Source of the DNA: Gnetum montanum
Taxonomy: Eukaryota; Streptophyta; Gnetopsida; Gnetales; Gnetaceae
DNA length: 64,000 bases
Direction of reading: 5' to 3'
NCBI GenBank assembly: GCA_015680685.1
Contig: MNCI01006585.1
Span: 1 to 64,000 of the forward strand
Part shown: piece by piece, positions 10,690-23,217 of the stretch
Layout of the letters: each line of letters opens with the position of its first letter
Numbering within the stretch: the stretch's first letter is position 1
Translations under genes and position numbers: made by a program
The notes under the pieces: generated by a model
What the model was told of the DNA's origin: nothing
Seen by the model: the letters and a program-made list of their open reading frames with translations, nothing else
Databases searched by the model: none

Positions 10690-10800
10690 AATGAAAAATT
10701 TGAATTTTTTTAATGATGACATTGTATTTACGATGTTGTATCTACAATGTACGATCTACAATGTTGTGCACATAAAAATATTATATATACATGTGGAGTT
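10690..10800 (+). promoter_or_regulatory. Internal U3-like promoter block of element P
   Basis: Between the gag region and the second ORF, short dyads (cattgtatttacgatg, tatctacaatgtacg) precede a TATA-like 'attatatatacatg' (about 10778-10791). The block corresponds to 21840-21930 in Z and about 15575-15650 in F. It resembles the element's own U3 but lies about 2.4 kb inside. Promoter function is inferred from the layout. Confidence 0.5.
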
Positions 10801-10956
10801 AGTGCAATTTTTCATCCCTCATTTGTAGCAAGAGAAGTTTTTGTAGTTTGTCCTCAACCCTCTTGGACACTAGCTTCCAAAGTCCATAACTTCGTCCTCA
10901 TCGCTCTGATTTCCAAAATTCTTAAATTTGAGCCAAAAATTCTTAATGCCAGAAGG

Positions 10957-11257
10957 GTAAGTAAAAGAGATAATAAGAATCTTAAAGTTGATAAATCAAA
11001 CTAAGGCTAGAAATATTTCGATAATACTTCTAATAGATCATATCAACTATTTTAGGCCATAATAAGCAAGGAAAATGATAGAAGATCATAAGTAACTAAA
11101 AGATATAACATCTAAGGGATTCCTTTTTTGCAAATTTGTCTAGCTTTGCAATCATAATATGATAGGAACATGATCTAACCAAGGGTATGATCAAGGTAGA
11201 AAAGTACTAAGAATTGATAGGAACATGCTAATAATTTCAAACCCTTGTTGATTGCAG
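10957..11257 (+). other. Predicted leader intron before the second ORF (element P)
   Basis: Donor AGAAGG|GTAAGTAAA (GT at 10957-10958) and acceptor 'ttgttgattgcag' (AG at 11256-11257) enclose 301 nt. The acceptor is immediately followed by ATG. D has both sites intact (62030-61684). Z and F keep the donor position, but their acceptor AG has become AA. Confidence 0.6.
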
Positions 11258-11640
11258 ATGGCCCCAAAGAGACCATCAGAAGAAGGACCTTTACAACATG
11301 GAAGCTATAAAGATACAACTCCAAGCATCTCCATTATGACCCACACTAACCAATAGCAGCAAATGGTACTTAGGAGAAATGTACCAATTCTAGTGAAATA
11401 AACAAGTCGATGCAACACTCAAAACAAAGGGAGTATTTGTGTCGTACTCATTTGAGAGAGTAGATGGAAAAGAAGACAAGGATAGAAAAGAAAAACTTAA
11501 ATCTTAGGATCAATTTTGTCTATGATGAAAATGGTATGAGATATTATTTAGCATTACACTTTCCCTTGCAAAGAGCTATGAAAGAAATTTAATTTAGCAT
11601 CATTAAAATGGGATCTTACAAAATTATGTTCAAAATATAT
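11258..11640 (+). pseudogene. Start of the coiled-coil ORF of element P, truncated
   Basis: ATG at 11258 begins 'MAPKRPSEEGPLQHG', parallel to the ORF starts of Z ('MPPKRS', 21250), F (15145) and D (61683). In-frame stops appear within 60 codons. The similarity fades before the LINE segment that starts near 12090, and the rest of the ORF and the 3' LTR of P are missing. Confidence 0.5.
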
Positions 11641-12089
11641 TTGTTGTTACAAGATCAGGCTCTTTGGTATGATTGGTAGTTAACGTTTCACTTGAAATCA
11701 TTCAGTCTACATTGATCAAAACTTGAGAAATGTGAGACCCTTTATTCAAAAGACTACATCTACCTTCTAATGCTAAGACTTAGTAAAAGGCATGATTCAA
11801 TAATGAACATAAGCTTACTTGTAATACATTCAAATATAAAAAAAAGCTTAAAAGCATGATTCTAAATGTGAAAATGTAACATCTCTTGAATACATTCAAA
11901 TGTCAATACTTGAAAGCTTTGTAATAAATTTGTGAGGAATGGGAAAGCATTGTGAGATTATGATATTTATCATCATCATTCTAACCTTGTCTTAACAAAA
12001 TGAGATCAACTATGAGATTTTAATTGTGAAACTAAAATTACAAGCTATATTATTATAAAATTAGGAGAAATTTGTTGTGAGAATGAGAG
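11641..12089. other. Unassigned sequence between element P and the LINE
   Basis: AT-rich. It could be a decayed part of either neighbour, and no motif decides. The LINE 5' part may begin in this stretch. Confidence 0.4.
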
Positions 12090-12285
12090 AATTTATTGAA
12101 CTTTAATGGGAATAGAAAACAAAGCAAGGAAAGATAAAATCCCAAAAATTGGAGAAATTATTTAACAAAATTTTGAAGATGAAGAAATGCCCAATAATTG
12201 CAGAAAAAGCATTTTTATTCTTTTATACAAAAATAAAAGAGATTTATAAAATTTTTCAAACCCTAAAGAGATCGAGCTAATGAGC
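12090..12285 (+). pseudogene. RTE-type LINE ORF2, left fragment
   Basis: The + frame contains 'RKSIFILLYKNKRDL' and 'NFSNPKEIELMSH', matching the conserved RTE reverse-transcriptase stretch (R-K-S ... I-Y-K-N-K-G-D ... N-Y-R-G-I-K-L-M-S-H). The frame continues without a shift across the TGAGC duplication into 35423, 23 kb away, so the two pieces were one LINE before element F inserted. The 5' end (endonuclease) is missing or unrecognisable. Confidence 0.7.
12281..12285. repeat. Target-site duplication of element F, left copy (TGAGC)
   Basis: Identical to 35418-35422, on the other side of the element. Confidence 0.85.
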
Positions 12286-13102
12286 TAATAAGTAGTAGAG
12301 TAGACCTTATGTGCAACCATATAGATCATAAATATTCATGTGCAATCTATCAAATTTTGTGGACTGAGACTAGTTAAATGCTTTAAATAGCTAAGTGTTA
12401 GGTTGTTGGTTGTTGTCTTACCAATCATATTTGTGTAAGCTTAATTCATATGGTAAGTGTGACTGAAGCATATGATTAAGATTTTATTATTAGAATATTC
12501 AAATATTAAACTAATTAACCTATGTGTACCTAATGAATCTAATCTAGCCTAAGCATGGAGCATCCATTCCCTACTTATTGTACACATCCTAAACATGCAC
12601 TAACATTGCTAGGCTACCAAGTGCTTATTGTTGGGCATACCAAGTGGTACACTGCTAAGATTACCAAATGTTAATGCTTTTATAGTTGAGTTTGGTCATA
12701 ATTATGTGATTTAATTAAGTTTAATAAAAGGTAAATTAATTAACTAAGTACATGAAACTAGAGAACAATTAAAGTAAATTGCAATTAAAGAGAATAAGAT
12801 GTGAAGCCAAGTATTAAAATGAATCTCAATTTTATTACCACAATGAATATGTATCCAAGTACATGATCACTCAAATAAAATTTCATACAATTCACTTGAT
12901 TGAAGTTATGAGCACCTAATGGAAAATTATAACTTCTAAATAAACAAATTGAAGCATATATGGAGCTACACTAGTGATCAAATGGTATCATAACAATAGT
13001 GGGTACATGCATTTATATAAGCATATATGGAGCTTGTGTTGATGAAGTTAGACCTAAATCACATCATTATGTTGATGTGACTAACTAAATTGTCTTTTAT
13101 CA
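12286..13102 (-). repeat. 3' LTR of element F
   Basis: It begins 'taataagtag' (a decayed TG terminus) and ends 'tctttta-tca'. The minus-strand TATA region TTATATAAAT is at 13011-13020. It pairs with 34602-35417. Confidence 0.8.
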
Positions 13103-13559
13103 TACCCCCATGACTAACTAAAAACTTGTCCTTGAGTTACATGATTGGAATTGAGTGGTTACAAACTTGTGGGAGTATTAAACTGATTAACTAACTAACT
13201 CAAGTACCACATTACAAACCTTATTTGAATGTTTATAATTTAACTTGAAAAAATTTGAACATATTATAAAAATTTTCTTACGCTAATATATACAAAAAAT
13301 GGACTAAGGAATATGCCTCAAGTGGTATTGGTAGTCGTGGCTCCTATGACTCTCACGATGGCTCCTCATACCTTGGTATAGGTTGTGGTTACCCGATTGT
13401 TGCTATTGTTGTTGATTTTAGCATAAATGCATTGATTAGGATCCTCATGTTCTTTTCTTTAGTCCTAGGATCATTTATTGTCTAGGTTTCTTCATCTGGA
13501 GTTGCAGTTATGGGCATATCCCCAAGATAAGATAAAGTAGGGAATATCTCATTAGTGTT

Positions 13560-15145
13560 GATAAACTAGACAACAAACTATTTGCATTCAATATCAAATT
13601 TCTTTATAGTTTTCTTTAGCTACTAGTAGTCACTCATTCTCTTGGGTAGGTTCTCAAAAAATGTTTGTTAGTTTTTAAATTTTGTCTGTAGAACTTCAAG
13701 CTCTGTGCTAACAATTTCCAATTTCTAGCATGCCTTCGTATGGAGTTTAAAATTTTTTGTGTACACTATGTATGAGTTGAACACCTACTTTTCCAATGTG
13801 AACCTTTACCTTCTAGTAGTGAAGACTTCAAGATTAACATAGAAAATATTGACCATTTTCATATATCCAATCATCTCTTCAATTTGTAGCTCCTTCATGC
13901 ACATTTCAGCCTTATTGTAAGCATTAGTCCATCAAAGATGGGTTATTAAGAATCTCCTTGGAGCTACTAGAGGATTTCATTCATATTTATTTTGGCTAAT
14001 AGAATTTCTTTTAAATTTATATGCTTTTACATGCCAACATGGTCCCTATAACGATTCTTAAGTTTCTCATATTTCAGGGTCTCATTCTTCTAGGAAGCCA
14101 TTTCAATGGTCGAGTTTTACCTTAATACATGTACTTTTTTCATTGAGAGATTCATGTTTTCTATTACTAATCTCCACACATTTACATTTACCTTTTTCAA
14201 TTTCTAATACTAGTGCTTAAGGTATTTTTCTAATTGTTTCTTTTATTTATTTATGATAATCTTCTATTTTTCTTGGCTAAGTCATTATTTTCTCTATGTA
14301 CCTAGGCAAGGTCCTTATTTATCCCTTGTAATATAACATCTAATAAGGATGCATTAGAGTTGATCCTCTCCTTATACATCTTCACATATTTCTTGTTAAG
14401 CCAAGTTGGAGGATGGGAAGATTGGACAAGTAGACTCTAAGATGTTCAACTTCAACAAAAAACTATGGATTTTAGGTGGTATGTTGCTATTTTGAAATAG
14501 ATTCTTCCCACTCAGGTGAGAGCACCATACTTCTTGCAATCCACTTCATACTACCTATAGGTCCACTCCTTTTTACTTTTAGCATCAAACTACATGAACA
14601 TCTCTACTAACTATAGTTCCAAGTTGGGAAGTCCTAAGGCCTCTGTAATGGTCTCCATTGACACTGAGTAAGAGATGATGATGTGTTTAATCTTCATGGT
14701 GGTGTCTCCTTCATGATTATTTCAAAAGAGGTAAGTTTTATCAAGGACCAATCACCACTGGTAGAAATGGTAAGTTAAAGTATTGATGGTTGTAAGTTCT
14801 CTTAGATCTTTGGGGAGTAAACTCTAGGAAAGATCCAAAGATTGGCTTTTGAAAGACTAAACTCTAGATCTCCTTCATGCAAATATTTTTCAAAAAGGCC
14901 TTAGCTAATGTGACCTCCAAGCTTGGCCTAGGCCCAGGCACTTCATCTTGCCTAGATTATCTAATCTTTTCAATTCAAATCTACTAAATAGATTCCAACT
15001 GTGACTCTTCTTTGAGAGGCCTAATTTCATGTGTGACCTTAACTTCCTTATGTGGTTACTCTTGTCCTTGTTCTTACCCTCCTCTTGGATACTTCTCTTT
15101 CTTTTGATATGGACAACATACTTGTGGATCTCTTTTTGGTGCCAT
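13560..15145 (-). pseudogene. Coiled-coil ORF of element F (decayed)
   Basis: The minus-strand start, 'MAPKRDPQ'-like, lies at 15145 and is preceded by 'gtgattgtaa' in the place of the family's 'gattgcag' acceptor. The C-terminal part near 13700 reads like the Z coiled-coil end (Leu/Lys/Glu heptads, a 'KRMSDY'-type segment where Z has 'KRMKYY'). Stops and frameshifts occur throughout. Its role in the element is unknown; see the Z copy for the domain description. Confidence 0.5.
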
Positions 15146-15574
15146 TTACAATCACATGGGCAATGATTCGTTAGTTTTTAATTATTATACTTTAGACATT
15201 ATTAACCTTAATCATCCTTGAATTTTGACTTAATTCTCAAAAATTTGATACTATCACTCATATGTGATCATAGTCTATTGTTCTAAAGATTCTAAGGTAG
15301 TTATTTTATTATTAAATTATTAATATTCTAATTGTTATTTATCATTAACTACCTTTATTATTCAAAAATTAGGGTTTTCTAAGTTTTGGAAATCATAGAT
15401 TTGTTATCCCCAGAATGTAGAGCTAGAATTTGAGAGTTCATAGGCTTTTAAATGGGTTCGAATGTGTTTTTGGTTCACAAGATATCATGCTTGGAATCTC
15501 TTTTCTTATTGATCAGTAAAAAATCCATTTGTAAAATGAGCAAAAGGAAAAAAACTTTCTAACACTTCTCATGT

Positions 15575-15650
15575 ATATATAGGTTTTTATGGCTTTGTCG
15601 ACATAGACAACTACAATGACGCTACCAAAATCAATAATTTTTCTTGAATT
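15575..15650 (-). promoter_or_regulatory. Internal promoter-like block of element F
   Basis: On the minus strand, 'ccataaaaacctatatatac' (15592-15573) is a TATA-rich motif. It is preceded by 'gacgctaccaaaatc'-type sequence, at the same place as the Z and P blocks: between the iterated motif and the leader intron. Confidence 0.45.
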
Positions 15651-16407
15651 TTAACCTATTTTTGGTGAATGTCAAAGTAAACTTAAGGTCAAATGAGATA
15701 TAGAGAGAGGGTTTAGACATGAGGACAACATGAGTAGGCATGGATAATAATTCAATAAATTGGTGAAGCATAATTCTTAAAATTTAGGGTTGTTAAATGA
15801 GAGGTTCATGAAATATATGACTTTAAAATAATGATGCAATTGAAATATGAAGTTGCATTTTAATACTTTGAACAAGCATAGGTGATGTGTAAACTATATG
15901 TTCAAAAATTATACAAGTGGACCCTTTCCAAAGTAGGCTTTTACCCATAATGCTCTTCTCTAACCATCTCACAAGATGTATGTGGGCACATTGGAGATTG
16001 AATGTTGACCAAGACGATGTTCCACACTCACATAACCATTCCTATCAAGATCTTACACTATACTAAACAAAAGCATTAGGTATATAATCATATGTAATAG
16101 TGAGGTGACTAATAGAATAGGAAGGGATTTTAGAGATCAGGATGTGAGATATTGTACCATGTCTGCAATAAGTTTCTATGTCAATTATGGTTAAGATGAC
16201 TATAATACCTATCTATCTAAGTTTCATACGAAGTCCATAGCTTTACTAGTGACATCATATTACATCATCCCACACTTACCATCATGACATCAACCACAAG
16301 AATTTGAAAATACCATCATGCAATAAGAAAAAATTAAGAATGTAGTAAATTAATTAACTAATTACATAAAGATTAAGTTTAAGGATTATTGGCCTTTTGT
16401 TAGAGGG

Positions 16408-16616
16408 GTGTCTTCAAGCATAGGTAACATCTCTTTCTAGTTATATGATGAAAGTAGTGAAAGAGATTTTGAGATTTCTAGAAGTAGTTTACCTATAGGC
16501 ATGTGTAACATGTTTTTCTAGTTGTATCCCAAGAATATTTTCTTATGTGAATTAATTAATTAATATTTTAATCTTACCAGAGAACTACCTTCAAGCATGG
16601 TAACATGTTTTTCTAG
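16408..16616 (-). repeat. Iterated ~33-bp motif, three copies (element F)
   Basis: Copies at 16408-16440, 16489-16521 and 16585-16616 (plus-strand view 'ttcaagcataggtaacat', 'ctataggcatgtgtaacatg', 'ttcaagcatggtaacatg'). Confidence 0.8.
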
Positions 16617-17387
16617 TGATATATTAAGATAACTTTAATAGAGAACATGCTTCTATCAAAATTAAAACATGAGTAACAATAAAGCCACATAGAGTAGTAA
16701 GAATCATATAGGAGAAGTTCAAATAATTGGCAAATCCCCTTGAGGTCACACCCTTTTCCATTCATGCTTGGTCCTTCCCCCTTTCTTCAAAGCATAACAA
16801 TCATGAGTTAATTTTTGCTTTTCATGTGGAAAAAACCTTATTGCTTTCATGATGAAAATCTCTTATTCATAAGAACTAGAGGGATGGATGATATGATCTC
16901 ACTACTTTACACAGTTGTTTACCCAATATTTTGATAGCATAGGACATGCTCCAAATAACAAAGTTGATCTTTACACAAAAAAAAAAAAAAACAATCTTTA
17001 TTAACATAAAATACAAAACATGAAGTGTAAAACATAAGACATAAAAAATAAAATGAGTTCAAGGAAAAAGGAAAAATTATATAAAAAAAGAAAAATCAAA
17101 ATAACATTGCAAAATAAAAAAGAGTGAAAAATATTCATTTATTAATCCTTGATTCAAGATGGGGGCACCTTTCCCATGACTAAGTATTTAAAAAATGAAT
17201 CACATATTCGAAAAACCTCATTGGACTAGTAGGACCTTAGCCAGCAAAGGGCTTGGACATTTTGTTAGTTACTTTTTAGTCTAGAGCTACTGCTTTAAGC
17301 CCTATCTTTATAAATGCTTCCATGAGCATCAATGTCATTAAATGATCATGTGGCAACATAATGTTATCCTTCATATCTCTCCATCAT

Positions 17388-18239
17388 TAATGAGTAGTTA
17401 GGTATTCCATCACTCAACGATACAAGTTACAAGTATTCATGCATGACTAGATCATAATCCACAGATGGGCAATGTAAGTATACTAGTGAGTTGATGCTAA
17501 ATTCATGCTTGTTATCTTTCCACTTAGAGTTAGAGAGGTTAAAATCATATGGTTTAACTCTTATTGATGTATATGATGAACTGATGTTGAGTGGCTCTTA
17601 ATAATGCTAAGTATGAACATGATAGAAGTAATTATACATTCTAAATCTAAGTATAATGGAAATGTATCTATTCTATGGTATGGTGATAAGCATTTATTCC
17701 TAGTTTTTCATACATGTCTTGGACTGATGTAACTATTACTGGGATTACCAAAGAATTTGACCACTAAGTGAACCAAGCAAAGTCACTACTGGGTTACAAA
17801 ATAATTATACCTTATGCTCAAAACCACTTGTACTTATTTTTCCTTACTATTAAATATTGGAATTGTAAATGACTTGAGAAATGTAATGACTTGCTAAAGG
17901 TAAAATTAAACATTATGGAAAATAAAACTATGTTATGTGATATGCTACAATGATGAAGAACAATCTCAATCTTTATTCTCATTCATGAATTATGTCCTAG
18001 AATAATCCACTTGAATAAAGATTTCATACAATTGTAATTCACCACATTATAGGCATTCACTTTAATTCTAACTTCAAGAAAACAAACTGTAAGAATTTTG
18101 CTAAGTTTTAGGCCTAAACTTCTTTTTGACAAACTGGTGGGTTGTTATTTATAGGCATGAGAATGATCCACTACATCATATCTATGATGGTGTATGTGTA
18201 GCTATGATATCGTAGACTCACACATAAATTGTTTCATCA
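17388..18239 (-). repeat. 3' LTR of element Z
   Basis: Runs from 'taatgagtag' to 'gtttcatca'. TATA box TATAAATA on the minus strand at 18146-18153. U3 dyads 'gatatcgtag' and 'catatctatgatg' near 18178-18225. The adjacent polypurine tract on the minus strand is TGTGTGGGTA (18240-18249). Confidence 0.85.
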
Positions 18240-18679
18240 TACCCACACAATTGATTAAAAACTCTTCCTCTAGTTTAAAGAAAAATAGGATATAGTTCCT
18301 TACAAACTTATGGGGTTACATAGAGTTCAACATTATGGCATATATTTACATGATTGACTCTCTTATGAATGCTACATCTTGGTTTGAGTGGTACTATAAA
18401 ATTATCATATAATGCATGATTGACACATATATTAAAAACAAGACAAGACAAAATAAAACTAAGCTTGATGTAGCAATCTTTAAGTTCCAAGTAGTAGTGG
18501 CTTCTCCATTGGCCTTTTCCCTTTGTCATCTAGCTTTTGGAATTGATATTGGTTCAGTAATGCTATGATCTTTTGTTCTTTTGATTTAGGATCATGTACT
18601 ATCCACACGAATTCAACAATGTTGGTAATGCCCAAGGACATTATAGTTGTAGTAACATCTTATTTGCCTTGATATACCA

Positions 18680-21250
18680 TGTTGAAAACTACATCCTTTC
18701 TTCTTCAAAAGCCTTGGCAACTTTCTTTAGTTCCTGATAATATTTCATTCTTTTGACTAGGTTTTCTGCTACATCTTTTTGATCCTGGTAGCTAGCCTTG
18801 ACTACTTGTAATTCAGAGTTTTCTATGTGAAGCTTTTGTTGGGAATATTTCTTATTTGTAAACTTATTTTCATACATTGAATACACTTTAACCACTTGTT
18901 ACTCCAGTTCTTTTCTTGGCCTGCCTCCTATCAACATGGCCTAGTTAGCATATTGAAGATTTATTGACCCCATGTATTCTATTAGCTATTCAATATGTAG
19001 GTCTTTATTCTTTATTTTGGCTTGATGAATGTGGGCAAGACTATCCAAGATGGGCTACCAATCAAATTTATATTCTATGATAAAACTAATTTTGGATTTG
19101 GCCATCTAGATTTCCTTCTCATTAATCTACTTGTACATGGCCACTTGATCTTTGAAATGCTATTTCAGCCTTTCATGCTTGTTGGTCTCATTTTTCCATG
19201 CTCTGATTTCAATTGTTGATTTCTATCATACTACGCATACTTCTTCCATCGATAATGTTATATTCTAATGCAAAAATTATCTTATATCAAGGTCAACTAT
19301 AGCAAATTTCTCTTTCAATTGATAGATGTTTTCTTTTAGTGCATTTTTCTACTTATTAATGTCTATTAATCTTAAGTTCTCTATAGTAATTATTTTGTTT
19401 TCTTCCTCTAGTGCAACAATAGCCTTGATATGTGCATATGTTTGAGCATCTGCTACTGAAGCATTTCACACTACCTTGCCTTCTCTTTTTCTATCTTCAT
19501 TTGTTTGTGTTTGGTCATCAGTTGTTCAATTTGTGCATCTTTGAATTGTGCAAGCTAGTCAAGTGTAATGTAGCATGTAGGGTCTTATCTTTCATCTCTC
19601 AATGCAACTAATTCTTCTTTCAACCTCTATACTTCACTCTTTGCATGTTGCATCCTAGTTTCCACCATAAAAAGTTTACGTTTTGTTAAGATTAATTCAA
19701 ACTAAATTACAATAATATTAATAGGGATATTAAAAATATTTTATATAACTTTTCCTATATGCAACAATATTTCTAATACATCTTCATGCCCTATAGGGGT
19801 CATTGATATCTCAACTATGGTTTCTACATCTTTGATTCCAGTAATATCAGCTAGTGGCATAATGGAAACATTGAAGAATCCTTAATATGATTGATTATAA
19901 GTTTTGCTACTCCTACTACATCTTGATGTTTCATCACCATAACTATGACTCCTTCTCCAATCTCCAACATCACTTGGAAGGATACAACATTCCCTAAGAT
20001 CTATTTTGCCTAGTCATCATCCTCTTCTACCTTCAAAGAGACATGACCACTTACAAGTCCTATTGATATAGCAAGTATATTGGGATTATTCCTAACTTTG
20101 TACATGCTTAAGACCTCCTTGCTATCCCAAATTATTATTTCTACAATTTGTTGTAGGTGTCTGATAGAGGGTCTATAATTTTGTGATGTTGGTGGAGCAC
20201 TTTGTCTCGCTTTTCCTACAGCTAGAGTTGATCCACTGGGTCTTGCTCATTTAGTTTTTGTGATTGGAATATTTTTCACTAGTGTTGATCTTGTTGTAGC
20301 CTTAGTGCTTACTGGTTTCTCAACTTGATCCTTCTTCAATGGCACTGGCTTAGAGATTTTAGAGTATGATGCATTTTGGGCCTTACGAAGAACATCGTTA
20401 GTTTAGTTAAAAATTTTAGATTATTGGCATAATTTTCTAATAAGATAAGGAAATGAAAAAGTAGGTTTCCCTATTTTTTTTCTTCTTAAATCATTTCTGT
20501 ATCTCTAAGAGCAGCAGATGAGTGATGTTGACTTGAAATTTCCCATTAGAATAGTACTTCCTTTGGCAACATAGGTGGAAATTCGATTAAGCCTCTTTAT
20601 GGGAAATATATGGTACATCCCAATCATAAAATAGATCTTTTAGAAGTAAACAATCCTCTATACTCTTTTTCAATGGTTCTATATGTCTTCTACAATTATA
20701 GATTCCTTGCATCTATGTTGGACCTTGTAGATATTCAAGCTATGTTGGCCCTAACATTTGGTATATTTAGTGCCTTTGCAATTACTTAGATAGAGTATGA
20801 TGCTGTGACATCCTCAACTTTCATGATGGCATCATCCTATTTTTTTTTCCAAAATTGATAGACTTATACCAAGTATCATTCACAATTTCTTGAAATGATG
20901 GGCCTTAAGGGAGATGCTTGAAGCTGTTCACTGACCTCCATAGGCACAAACTCCATGAAGGATTCAAAATTCTATTCCACTATGATAGTGGATAGGATGA
21001 ACTTCTCTTGAATCACTTGTAGACACTCATTAGAGAGTGTAAGACATTATTCTTGTTTTGAAGCAGGTGGTGCATCAACTTATGCCTATACAAATTATTC
21101 TTGCATGGGTGTTGGCTATTGGATATTGTATGATTATGCCTCTTACTCCATAGGAGAAGTTTTTTCTACACCTTGCCGTATACCTCTTCCTCTAGGTGTG
21201 TTCTTCCTTTGTTGTGATGGCCCTTTCTCTTAGGATCTTTTTGGTGGCAT
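18680..21250 (-). pseudogene. Coiled-coil ORF (ORF2) of element Z
   Basis: Start ATG at 21250 ('MPPKRS'), directly preceded by 'gatcgcaa', where D and P have 'gattgcag'. Residues ~90-170 include 'FMEFVPMEVSEQ', 'SPLRPIIS' and 'VQVYQFW'-like elements, then 'IAKALNIPN'. This pattern resembles the V-x-x-F-Y/W ... L-G-L-P core of Athila ORF1 and 'putative plant transposon protein' domains (weak, by eye). The last ~400 residues are Glu/Lys/Gln-rich with leucine heptads, predicting a coiled coil that ends 'VKKVAKAFEEER'-like. Stops are mostly TAG/TAA at Gln and TGA/TAG at Trp positions. It lies where Athila elements carry their env-like ORF. No membrane span was seen. Function unknown. Confidence 0.6.
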
Positions 21251-21599
21251 TTGCGATCATGAAGAATTTTAAGATTATCCAAATGTTTTAAAAAAACCTT
21301 TAATGGTTCATAACCCTTCATTAGATTTTGGATTTTGATCAAAATCATTCTTTATTATCAATTTTTATTTTTAATTTGGATTGTAGAATTAGAAAAAAAA
21401 ATTATTACTCATATAAAACCCTTTATAAGAAAAACCCTTAATTGAATGATTTCTATTAATTAGAAATAATTTATCTTGAATGACATATAACAATCTTCAA
21501 TTTCTTATTTAAAACATATTTGAATAGTCATTTAGAAGGAAACATTAAGTTTATTGGCTTATGTAAGATTAGAATGTAATTATCTTTTATTGTTCTTAC
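21251..21599 (-). other. Predicted leader intron of element Z ORF2 (acceptor lost)
   Basis: Donor AGA|GTAAGAACA (GT at 21599-21598) and acceptor position 'atgatcgcaa' just before the ATG. The AG is now AA. Length ~349 nt, close to the 347 nt of D. Confidence 0.45.
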
Positions 21600-21839
21600 T
21601 CTTACTTTGTTCTTCCATGTGTTAGAAAAATTAGGCATATTTCACAAAAAAATACATGGAACACTCTCTCCCACAACTAAGTTTTTCACTTTTTGAGCAA
21701 AAGAAAACATGAATAGTTTAAATCAAATGTACAGTAACGAGGATATGAAGCTGTGAAGGTTTGGAGGTAAAAAAAAAATAGCATGAACTTCCTATTCATG
21801 AAATGAGGAAATGAAAATTTTTTCTAATGGTCCATGCAT

Positions 21840-21930
21840 ATATGTAGATTTTTATAAGGAACATGTCATAAATACGACATCTTGGATACAATATCACAAG
21901 GCCTCATATATTATATCTATGATATCATCA
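21840..21930 (-). promoter_or_regulatory. Internal U3-like promoter block of element Z
   Basis: Minus strand: dyads 'gatgatatcatagatataat' and 'gatattgtatccaagatg' precede 'cttataaaaatctac' (TATA-like, about 21861-21847). Together these repeat the LTR U3 layout inside the element, upstream of the ORF2 leader. Confidence 0.5.
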
Positions 21931-22616
21931 TTGAACCTTTTAAAATTTTTGCAAATTTTGATAAAAAATGAATGAAATGGATAGTTTGAAAGGTGTGAAG
22001 TTAATTCAAAGGGTTCTTGATCATAAATGATGATGGGAATATAATAATTTGTTATCAAAATTATGTAAAATAAGGATTTTTTGTAAGGTAAGTCAATGAA
22101 GATTTTTAGGAGATGGTTTGATCAAAATTTTTGAACTTATGAGTGAATATAAATATGTAGGAAAATAGTGATGATTGATGAAGTATTCAAGAGGTACAAG
22201 ATGTTGTGGAATTAGTCATCAAGTATGAAATAGAAGAGTTATATAAATGGATCCTCCCCAAAGTAGGCTTCAGCCTTTAATGCCCTTGTATAACTACACC
22301 TATACGTATCCATGGACACTCAAAAAGTTGAATATAAATCATACCTATCTTCTAAAGCACACATGCTAGTATTGCCACGATAAGAAAATAACATTATATT
22401 ATACAAAACCATCAAATTATAATTATATATAATAGTAAGATAGAATGATAGTAGCATGGATTGTAGAAAATGGGACATGAGATGTCTTACCATAATCATA
22501 ATGAATTTTATGTGGAATGCATGGTTAAAATGGTCATTAGTCTTTTTCCAATATTCAAACTAAATTCATACCACTTACCAATGACATCACATTGTATCAT
22601 CCCAAAATTGACAACC

Positions 22617-22621
22617 AAAAG
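22617..22621. repeat. Target-site duplication of element C, left copy (AAAAG)
   Basis: Identical to 28775-28779. The uninterrupted equivalent is ATAAG at 62911-62915 in element D and ACAAG at 16296-16300 in element F. Confidence 0.9.
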
Positions 22622-23204
22622 TGTGAGAGATGTCTTAGGGTAGTGGTTCTCCTAGGCTCTCCCCATGGTTCAGGGACCATGGAACACTCTGAGGTGCCCT
22701 TGGGTGGTTCTCAATTATTAGAAAATCCATCCTAGCTTAGTAGTACCAAGTTAGCAATAAGACATCCTCCTGTTGCAACTCTCTCTAAGTTCTCTTCATG
22801 CCACCCTCACATGGAGAACTACATGGCCCTATTTCTACGATGGTCATAGATATGTAGGTAGCTAGGATTGGATAGTTCTAGTGTAGTGCCAAGTTGAACC
22901 TTGTACCAGATCATGAGGGTTCTAGGGGTGAGGCATCACCCCTTGTAAATGTATCATTTTCCCTTCCACCGATGTTGTCTATAGGGTTGCTTGCATGCTT
23001 GTTTGCAAGGTCCTCATTTGGAGTTAATTGTCCTCTGTGAGGTGCATTCCCATACATATATTAAGAAGCTATGTTACTACTTGCACTCTCTCTTGGGTTT
23101 CTAGCTTGTTAGAGGTGTATTCCCCAGGTCTTTTGCCCTTGATCCATTAGATCTTAGTGAATTCCTTGGGGTTCCAAATAATGTTAGGGCAACATTGTTA
23201 TAGA
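22622..23204 (+). repeat. 5' LTR of element C
   Basis: Begins TGTGAGAGATG and ends 'cattgttata'. It differs from the 3' copy by many transitions (for example 'ggttcaggga' against 'ggtttaggga'). Confidence 0.9.
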
Positions 23205-23206
23205 TG

Positions 23207-23217
23207 GTATCAGAGTG
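23207..23217 (+). other. Primer binding site, tRNA-Met type (element C)
   Basis: 'tggtatcagag' lies two bases after the 5' LTR end. It is an exact match to the standard plant retrotransposon primer site core. Confidence 0.85.
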
